Under the pieces are notes generated by a model that saw only the letters and a list, made by a program, of their open reading frames with translations, was not told where the DNA came from and made no database searches. The translations under genes and the position numbers were made by a program. Positions 1 to 5,769 of a DNA stretch of 20,510 nt are shown piece after piece (the stretch's first letter is position 1; each line of letters starts with the position of its first letter). The stretch comes from an uncultured Bacilli bacterium (lineage in GTDB: Bacteria; Bacillota_I; Bacilli_A; RF39; UBA660): contig CAJUHO010000022.1 of the NCBI GenBank assembly GCA_910586195.1, positions 1 to 20,510 on the forward strand, written 5' to 3'.

Positions 1-54
1 ATTTATTAAAAATAAAAAGACTATTAACAAATTTTACTTTGTCAACAGCCTGAA

Positions 55-76
55 AAGACTTCTATTGAAAAGTCTT
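55..76. terminator. Hairpin downstream of uppP
   Basis: A perfect 7-bp inverted repeat (AAGACTT at 55-61, AAGTCTT at 70-76) lies 74 bases past the uppP stop. On the minus strand it is followed only by TTTTC, so it is a weak terminator for the uppP operon. On the plus strand it is followed by CTTGTTTTTAT, so it could also end a plus-strand gene lying outside the window. Its direction is uncertain. Confidence 0.4.
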
Positions 77-149
77 CTTGTTTTTATAATAAATATTTTA
101 ACTTTTTATTTTCTCGTTGAAATCAAGCTTATGAATAACGTTAACTATT

Positions 150-974
150 TTATACAAACGCCACCCAAAGCAGTACGATAGCTGCTAAAATAATACGATA
201 AATCATGAACACTTTAAAATCATGCTTTTTCAAATATTTTAGCAAATACTTAATACAAATAATTCCAATTACAAACGATGTAATAATTCCTAAAAGAAAT
301 GTAGAAAAATTTGTAAGAATTAAATCAATAGTTCCCTTCTTCATTAGTTGCAGCACAACGGCACCAAAAACAACGGGCGCTGATAAAAAGAAAGAAAATT
401 TAGCGGCACTTTCACGCTCTAATTTTAAAATTCGTGATGCTGCAATTGTGGTACCACTTCTTGAAAAACCTGGAATAAGGGCAAAAACTTGACTGCATCC
501 TACTAAAACAGCATCCCACAGTCCCATATCATCTATTTTCTTTTCTTGGTTACATGTTTTATCTACATAATAAATAATAACACCCATTACAATTAATGCT
601 AAAGCAATTAATATATAATTAGAACGAATCACATTTTCAATTTTTTCTTCGAACAACACTCCTACAATAGCAGCAGGAATCGTAGCAGCTACTAAGTACC
701 AAAGAATTTTTCCATCTTTATCTTTTACGCCCTTAGTAAGACCTTTTATGACCATATTCCAAAAGTCCTTAAAGAAAAACACCAAAATGGCAAGGAGCGT
801 TCCTAAATGCAGTGCAATATCAAAGCTAAGTTCTATATTTTTAGGCATGCTTGCCCCGATTCCAAAAACATCACGAAAAATAATTAAATGGGCACTTGAT
901 GAAATTGGTAAAAACTCAGCGATCCCCTGTATTACCCCTAAAACGAAAACTTCTAATATTTCCAAACTACTCAT
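150..974 (-). CDS. uppP: Undecaprenyl-diphosphatase UppP (BacA family)
   Basis: This integral membrane enzyme dephosphorylates undecaprenyl diphosphate to undecaprenyl phosphate, the lipid carrier for peptidoglycan and other envelope polymers; loss or overproduction affects bacitracin sensitivity. The 274 residues are the usual length. Both signature regions are present: the Q-x-x-x-E stretch and EFLPISSS near residues 16-27, and PGFSRSGTT at 167-175 with the catalytic-type arginine at 171. Several hydrophobic membrane segments fill the rest. The start overlaps the end of the DUF368 gene by 8 bases. The GGAG sits almost against the ATG at 974, so a TTG at 965 (about 9 bases from GGAG) could be the true start, nine bases (three codons) further in. 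It is the last gene of a minus-strand operon with a pyrophosphatase and a PopT-type transporter. Confidence 0.95.
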   Translation of the reverse strand: MSSLEILEVFVLGVIQGIAEFLPISSSAHLIIFRDVFGIGASMPKNIELSFDIALHLGTLLAILVFFFKDFWNMVIKGLTKGVKDKDGKILWYLVAATIPAAIVGVLFEEKIENVIRSNYILIALALIVMGVIIYYVDKTCNQEKKIDDMGLWDAVLVGCSQVFALIPGFSRSGTTIAASRILKLERESAAKFSFFLSAPVVFGAVVLQLMKKGTIDLILTNFSTFLLGIITSFVIGIICIKYLLKYLKKHDFKVFMIYRIILAAIVLLWVAFV

Positions 975-1830
975 CTCCTAACTTATAACTAATTCCACAA
1001 CCTAATACTAAAAAGAAAAGACCAATTAGTACTTGAAAGAATGTAAAATCAATGGAAAACGTTAAAAATGTTGATAAAGGAATTGCAATCACAGATGCTA
1101 TTACAAACCCTAATACACCAAAATAAGTTTTAACTTCGTATTTTTTAAACAAGAATTCTATTAATTTGGATATTAAAACAATTCCTATCAAAACACCAAA
1201 CCCAAAAACTGCTAAAATCAAAATATTATCACTAATGTTTTTGAACTTCGTAAATTCCTTAATGATAGCAAGAACTGGATAATAATATCCCAAAAGCATC
1301 AATACCAGTGAACCACTAACTCCTGGAATAACCATAGTGGCTGCAGCAATACCACCTACTATAAACAGTAATAAATAACCTATAAAATTCATATGATAAA
1401 GACTTATTTTTAAGCCTTCATCTAGTACTAGTTTCGAACATGCCATAGCTACTACTATAGAAAATGTTAATAAAAGTATTACATAACTAGATATTTTTCT
1501 ACTTTCTTTTTTTCCCTTTACTTTCGATGCTAAAAGCGGAATTCCTCCAATAACAAGTCCCATAAAAAACATTGTTGTGGGAATAGGATAATGATTATAA
1601 GAGTAATCAATTACACGACTCATAGATAAAATAGCAAGGACCATTCCAATAGCCACAGGAATAATAAAACAAAGATTTTCTTTAAAGTTTTGAAAGAAAT
1701 GGCTAATAGCATTAATAAATTTCTCATAAATTCCTAAGATGAGTGCTAATGTTCCTCCACTAACTCCTGGAATAATATTGGCAAGTCCCATAATGAACCC
1801 CTTTATTACTAAAAGTAAATTATTCTTCAT
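967..1830 (-). CDS. DUF368 membrane protein (PopT-type polyprenyl-phosphate transporter)
   Basis: The 287-residue polytopic membrane protein is almost wholly hydrophobic, with about eight possible transmembrane segments. It carries the family's duplicated motif, PGVSGG at residues 21-26 and PGVSGS at 169-174, which points to two inverted halves. DUF368 proteins, like DedA proteins, have been reported to return undecaprenyl phosphate across the cytoplasmic membrane (PopT and UptA). The gene lies directly upstream of uppP and overlaps it by 8 bases, which pairs the transporter with the phosphatase that makes its substrate. A strong AAGGAG precedes the ATG at 1830. The pyrophosphatase gene ends 14 bases upstream, so the three genes very likely share a transcript. 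Family assignment is from the motifs; substrate is inferred from the family and the neighbour. Confidence 0.9.
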   Translation of the reverse strand: MKNNLLLVIKGFIMGLANIIPGVSGGTLALILGIYEKFINAISHFFQNFKENLCFIIPVAIGMVLAILSMSRVIDYSYNHYPIPTTMFFMGLVIGGIPLLASKVKGKKESRKISSYVILLLTFSIVVAMACSKLVLDEGLKISLYHMNFIGYLLLFIVGGIAAATMVIPGVSGSLVLMLLGYYYPVLAIIKEFTKFKNISDNILILAVFGFGVLIGIVLISKLIEFLFKKYEVKTYFGVLGFVIASVIAIPLSTFLTFSIDFTFFQVLIGLFFLVLGCGISYKLGDE

Positions 1831-1844
1831 TTTCTTTTTTCTCC

Positions 1845-3461
1845 TTATTGAAATACTTCCATAATAACAGGCACAACATCTTTTTTACGTGAAACACAAT
1901 TCTCAAAATAATGTCCCTGCTCTATTTTGTCCAAATCATATGCAGTCTCCATCAAATTTTGTGCCTTCTTATTATATAAGACATAGGAACCTTTATTAAT
2001 AATGTCTGTTACATATAATGCCACTAAACTATATTGATTATTCTCTGCAATCTCATCTAACACATTAACATACTCATTCATCTCTTTTTCTATATCTTCG
2101 AAATTCATTGTAAAAAATTGTCCAATAGCGAATGACTTTCCATTAGCATTATATACTTTAAAATCGTTATAAATGACATTTTCTTTGGTCATACCTTCAA
2201 GAGAAGTTCCTGCTTTTAATAAATCCATCCCATATTGTTCATAATCAACTTGTGCTATTTTGCTTAAAGCAAGAATTGCTTCTCTATCTTTTTCTGTTGC
2301 TGTAGGAGATTTTAAAATTAGTGTATCTGATAGAATTCCAGATAGCATCATCCCTGCTATTTCTCTTGGTATTTCTATATTTCTTTCTACAAATAAATTA
2401 TAAATAATTGTACAAGTAGAGCCAACAGCCATATTTCTAAAGTTAATAGGAGCAGCAGTAGTAATACTACCTAAATTATGATGATCAAAAATTTCCAAAA
2501 TCTCTGCTTCTTCTATTCCTTCTGCACTTTGCATCTTCTCATTATGATCTACTAAAACCACACGCTTTGGATTTTTTTCTGATAAATCTGTTATTTTAAA
2601 TAAACCTAAGCATTCGTTATTGCGATCTACAATCGGATAATTTGTATGCTTTAATTTATCATTAATCTCTAAAACATCACTAATATAGTCTGTCTCTTCA
2701 AATTTAATAGGATTATAACTTCCAATCATTGTTTTAATACAACTAGCTAGGGAAACAAGTTTCGCAATATGATATGTATCATAAGGAGAACGTATTACAT
2801 TTACATGATTTTTACGAGCAATTTCTAAATGCTTTTCCTTAATTTCACCATTACCAGCAATAATGATAAGTTCAATACCAGATTCTACTGCATATTCAAT
2901 AACACTATGACGATCCCCTACAATTAAAATTTTCTCAGGATCTAGTTCCACTGTATGAATAAAAGTAGTACTACGATAAGCAGCAACTAATAAATTCCCT
3001 ATAATCTCTTCATCAAATCTGCAAATCTCTTCTCCTTTTAATACATGTAGTAAATTATCATAACTTGTTTCTAGGCGATTCATATCACCACTAATAAGCA
3101 TTTTTGATAAATCTTTCATGGTAACAAGTCCAATAAATTGTTTATTATCATCAATTACTGGTAATCCTGTAAGACCTTCTTTAATCATATACTGATATCC
3201 ATCATAAATAGGAGCAGTGTCCTTTACCATAAAACCTTTATGATAAGCAATATCCTTCATCTGCAATTTAACATCATTTAAATAAGCTGGCTCCTCTACC
3301 TTAAAATAGGAAAGCGCAAAAGCTGTTTCTTTGTTTAATGAACCCAAAATTCTAGGTTCTGTACTCTCACCTAAACAATTTTTTAAATAAGAAAGCGCGA
3401 TACAAGAAGTAACTGAATCTGTATCGGGTTTCTTATGACCAAAAATATATGTTTTTTCCAT
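1845..3461 (-). CDS. ppaC: Manganese-dependent inorganic pyrophosphatase, CBS/DRTGG type (family II)
   Basis: This soluble enzyme hydrolyses pyrophosphate to phosphate and so drives biosynthetic reactions. The DHH-family metal motifs are visible: GHKKPDTDS at residues 8-16 (His9, Asp13, Asp15), DHN at 305-307 and DHH at 326-328. The substrate-binding SRKK is near residues 524-527. At 538 residues it is longer than the plain ~310-residue enzyme because a regulatory block is inserted after about residue 65: a CBS motif, a DRTGG domain and a second CBS motif, ending near residue 300. Enzymes of this type are inhibited by AMP or ADP and activated by ATP or diadenosine polyphosphates. It heads the operon with the DUF368 gene and uppP. 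AAGG lies 6 bases before the ATG, and an extended -10 promoter lies just upstream. Confidence 0.95.
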   Translation of the reverse strand: MEKTYIFGHKKPDTDSVTSCIALSYLKNCLGESTEPRILGSLNKETAFALSYFKVEEPAYLNDVKLQMKDIAYHKGFMVKDTAPIYDGYQYMIKEGLTGLPVIDDNKQFIGLVTMKDLSKMLISGDMNRLETSYDNLLHVLKGEEICRFDEEIIGNLLVAAYRSTTFIHTVELDPEKILIVGDRHSVIEYAVESGIELIIIAGNGEIKEKHLEIARKNHVNVIRSPYDTYHIAKLVSLASCIKTMIGSYNPIKFEETDYISDVLEINDKLKHTNYPIVDRNNECLGLFKITDLSEKNPKRVVLVDHNEKMQSAEGIEEAEILEIFDHHNLGSITTAAPINFRNMAVGSTCTIIYNLFVERNIEIPREIAGMMLSGILSDTLILKSPTATEKDREAILALSKIAQVDYEQYGMDLLKAGTSLEGMTKENVIYNDFKVYNANGKSFAIGQFFTMNFEDIEKEMNEYVNVLDEIAENNQYSLVALYVTDIINKGSYVLYNKKAQNLMETAYDLDKIEQGHYFENCVSRKKDVVPVIMEVFQ

Positions 3462-3483
3462 AATGAACCTTCTTTCTTGTTGA

Positions 3484-3492
3484 ATTATAACA
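3484..3492 (-). promoter_or_regulatory. Extended -10 promoter of the pyrophosphatase-DUF368-uppP operon
   Basis: Read on the minus strand this is TGTTATAAT, a consensus extended -10 element, 23 bases before the pyrophosphatase start codon. No good -35 hexamer is present at 17 bases, where the sequence is the A/T run of the preceding terminator; extended -10 promoters do not always need one. It is the only plausible promoter seen for the operon. Confidence 0.6.
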
Positions 3493-3504
3493 TAAAATTA
3501 TTTT

Positions 3505-3541
3505 AAAAAAAAGACTAATGAATATCTTTAAAAACATTAGT
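3505..3541 (-). terminator. Intrinsic terminator of the surface-protein gene
   Basis: On the minus strand a 7-bp perfect stem (ACTAATG/CATTAGT, at 3535-3541 and 3514-3520) with a 14-base loop is followed by C and a run of eight T. It begins within the stop region of the upstream gene and ends that transcript just before the pyrophosphatase promoter. Confidence 0.7.
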
Positions 3542-5345
3542 TAATAGTTAACACAATACGAAACGAAACAACTCCATAAATACCTCCATGAATTTGATAA
3601 AAAGAAAAGGGGCTTCCTTTTATACCACTTGAGCAACTACCACCACGATAAAGCCAAGGATAATTTGCTAGTACCATTTCTGCAGATGACATATACCAAC
3701 CTGCTGTTTCATTTAAAGCATGAGTTAGACAAGGCTTTCCATTGCAGGCTGTTAATAGATTATCACTTCCATAAAAATCATAGTATTTATTATCTAACCA
3801 AGCATGTCCTGTATAAGTATTTCCATCTCCTAATAATCCTGTATAAGAAGAATGCTGTGTTACATTGCCTCCTGAATATTTTTCTCCTTCTGGAGCATAA
3901 TTCCCCATCACATATTCCCAAGAACCTCCTGACATATCATATACTCCATAAATAGTTCCTGTGGTGGATGCTCCTGTTCCAGCAGGACTTTTTTCATAGG
4001 TATATTGGCATCCATAATCACTACTAGAATCACTTGGACTTCCATAACTACAGCCTGTTATATAGCCATTTGACTTATTTTGATAGATTTCTTTATTCTC
4101 TCCACTATAAGCTCTATTTCCAAGTTTTCCATATTTACTTTGAGAAAGATAGGAGGCAAGTGCCCACTCACTATTCTTCATCGCATGAGAATCCACCTTA
4201 TTACTATTAAATCCGTATCTATTTCCACTCCTTGACATATTTCTTGCAACCTCTCCCAAAATTGCCACCTGTATTAATCTCCAACTTGCAACATTAGGCT
4301 TTATCATAGCATCTAGGGTTGTGGTATTTCCTCCTCCCCAATTTGCAAAAGGACTTGAACTACTAGTTTCAAATTTTCCTACCCAAACTCCACTCAACTC
4401 CTCGTCTCCAAAGGTAAAACCATCTGGTGTTCTCCATCCATTTCTCTTTTCTGCTACTTTATACTTCGCACTTCCGAGCTCTTTCTCACTTTTCTTTATA
4501 AACTTAACATCTATCTCTCCTGGTAATGCCAAAGTTGGTGCATTACTTAAATATACTCCCTTCTTTCCATAATAGGCATCTCCATCTTCGCTTCCTATTG
4601 TATAAGAGTATCTTGGTATATACACCCACATCGTCTCGATATCACTCATAGAAATCGCTGTTCCACTTGCTGCACTTTGGTATTTACTTCGACTTGCAGT
4701 TGTCACAGTAACAGCATTCGCCCACTTTCCAAAGTCATAATCATACCAATTATCGTCACTTGCTTTTACCCAGTTACTGTTTGATTCATCCCATACTACT
4801 TTTATCATGTTATCCTCTGTACTTACAATCGGTATGATTCCTTCTACAATCTTTTTACCAATAGGAAAATCTAGTTTTTTATTATAAAGCCCTCCATTAC
4901 TTCCAAAGGTTATCACTTCATCATTATCTGTGTTATTGGCTATCTTTAATCGATATATCTTTACTCCATTATTCTCAATGACTTCTCCTTCTTCTCCCAT
5001 GGGCTCATCTTTTGTACTGTCATAACTCACATTGACACCATCTGCTACTTTATACCAAAAGTTAAACTTAGCATCTCTCTCATTTTCATTCTTCAAAGTA
5101 ATTTCTATCTCTTTACTCTCTCCACTTTTGATTATCATACTATGATTATTATCGAAACTTTTACTTTCTATTATCGCTTCTATTTCTCCTGTTACGATAT
5201 TTAAAGCCCCTCTTCTTTCTGAATTAATTGTAAATAAAGCAAAAGAAAAGCCTCCCACTATTAAAAACAAGCTTATTAGTCCTATTATCATTATATAATG
5301 ATTCTTCTTTAAGTTCTTCCATTGATACTTTATTCTTCCTAACAT
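3537..5345 (-). CDS. Membrane-anchored surface protein with C-terminal FGE/C-type-lectin-like domain
   Basis: I recognise the architecture but not the specific protein. The 602 residues begin with a basic stretch (1-16) and one hydrophobic helix (about 17-38) ending GGFSFALF, which resembles the signal region of SipW-processed TasA/camelysin proteins. A beta-rich, probably Ig-like region follows to about residue 180. A linker carries the motif MWVYIPRYSY (239-248). The rest resembles the formylglycine-generating-enzyme/sulfatase-modifying or C-type-lectin fold: YDMSGGSWE (469-477) matches the family's D-M-x-G-N-V-W-E motif, and RGGS (567-570) with FR near 595 matches its C-terminal R-G-G-S...GFR motif. 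Such folds often display variable binding surfaces. It is probably exported and anchored by the N-terminal helix. GAGAGG lies 7 bases before the ATG, directly below a strong leader hairpin. A paralogue lies at 19531-20510. The ligand or substrate cannot be told from sequence. Confidence 0.8.
   Translation of the reverse strand: MLGRIKYQWKNLKKNHYIMIIGLISLFLIVGGFSFALFTINSERRGALNIVTGEIEAIIESKSFDNNHSMIIKSGESKEIEITLKNENERDAKFNFWYKVADGVNVSYDSTKDEPMGEEGEVIENNGVKIYRLKIANNTDNDEVITFGSNGGLYNKKLDFPIGKKIVEGIIPIVSTEDNMIKVVWDESNSNWVKASDDNWYDYDFGKWANAVTVTTASRSKYQSAASGTAISMSDIETMWVYIPRYSYTIGSEDGDAYYGKKGVYLSNAPTLALPGEIDVKFIKKSEKELGSAKYKVAEKRNGWRTPDGFTFGDEELSGVWVGKFETSSSSPFANWGGGNTTTLDAMIKPNVASWRLIQVAILGEVARNMSRSGNRYGFNSNKVDSHAMKNSEWALASYLSQSKYGKLGNRAYSGENKEIYQNKSNGYITGCSYGSPSDSSSDYGCQYTYEKSPAGTGASTTGTIYGVYDMSGGSWEYVMGNYAPEGEKYSGGNVTQHSSYTGLLGDGNTYTGHAWLDNKYYDFYGSDNLLTACNGKPCLTHALNETAGWYMSSAEMVLANYPWLYRGGSCSSGIKGSPFSFYQIHGGIYGVVSFRIVLTIN
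4441..4519 (-). repeat. Conserved DNA block shared with 20432-20510 (copy 1)
   Basis: This 79-base block inside the surface-protein gene matches 20432-20510 at 76 of 79 positions without gaps, continuing to the window edge. The flanking segment on one side (4381-4440 against 20372-20431) drops to roughly 78%. The local rise in identity points to gene conversion or a recent duplication. Confidence 0.75.
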
Positions 5346-5359
5346 TCTCTAACCTCTCT

Positions 5360-5390
5360 TTTATCATAAAGCAAAATACTTTATGATAAA
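5360..5390 (-). promoter_or_regulatory. Leader hairpin just upstream of the surface-protein ribosome site
   Basis: A perfect 12-bp inverted repeat (5360-5371 with 5379-5390) encloses a 7-base loop. On the minus strand the loop is TATTTTG. The stem ends directly against the GAGAGG ribosome site of the surface-protein gene, so it would fold in the 5' leader. It has no T run, so it is not a normal terminator. It could stabilise the message or gate ribosome access. The core (22 bases) recurs in opposite orientation at 5639-5660. Confidence 0.5.
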
Positions 5391-5632
5391 TATCCTAGGT
5401 TGCCTTATATATCAATGAGAATTATGATATTGACTATTATTTTGACTGTATTTGCCTTCTTAAAAACTTTGTCATTTTCTGTTCTTATATACTTTTTTTG
5501 ACAAATCCTTGACTATTTAATTCTATTTTCTTATCCTAAATTTCCTTATATTTTAATAATTTCTAGTTTTCTTGCTTGATTATATTCTTCCTTCATTGTA
5601 TACTTTGTTTATAAATATAATAAACAAATTAG
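5391..5632. other. Non-coding gap between divergent genes
   Basis: This is the central part of the 424-base gap between the surface-protein and helical-repeat genes. It has no convincing open frame. The plus strand is T-rich. TTGACTATT occurs twice (5430-5438 and 5509-5517). A short dyad GTTTAT...ATAAAC lies at 5607-5625. A minus-strand TATAAT lies at 5579-5584 but has no matching -35. Hairpins that share a core sequence bound the stretch on both sides. Promoters for both flanking genes are expected here, but I cannot place the minus-strand one. Confidence 0.5.
5509..5537 (+). promoter_or_regulatory. Possible plus-strand promoter in the divergent gap
   Basis: TTGACT (5509-5514) is followed after 17 bases by TATCCT (5532-5537). 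Transcription from here would start near 5544 and meet the terminator at 5633-5675 after about 130 bases. This would give either a small RNA or an attenuated leader of the downstream gene. The -10 matches only four of six bases. Confidence 0.3.
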
Positions 5633-5675
5633 AAAAGCTCATAAAGTATTTTGCTTTATGGGCTTTTTATTTTTC
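5633..5675 (+). terminator. Intrinsic terminator or attenuator upstream of the helical-repeat gene
   Basis: A 14-bp stem with one T-G wobble (5633-5646 and 5654-5667) and a TATTTTG loop is followed by TTTTTATTTTT on the plus strand. No plus-strand gene precedes it, so it would end a short transcript begun in the gap or act as an attenuator for the gene at 5770. Its core repeats the hairpin at 5360-5390 in opposite orientation. Confidence 0.6.
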
Positions 5676-5769
5676 ATAAAAACTAACGTCAAAAGAAAAA
5701 ATATGATAGAATAAAAATATAGTTCATTTACTCATGTACTATAAAAATTTCTAAAGAAGGATGAGGACT

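Noticed and set aside
40..45. Minus-strand TTGACA as a promoter -35
   Set aside because: No acceptable -10 hexamer lies 16-18 bases downstream on that strand.
3537..3660. A diversity-generating retroelement
   Set aside because: There is no reverse transcriptase, no template repeat and no clear adenine-only substitution pattern in the window. Only the target-like fold and variable end are present, so it is kept as a question and not a feature.
5498..5503. Plus-strand TTGACA as a promoter -35
   Set aside because: The hexamer 17 bases on is TTCTAT, a poor -10. The neighbouring TTGACT-17-TATCCT is a better candidate.
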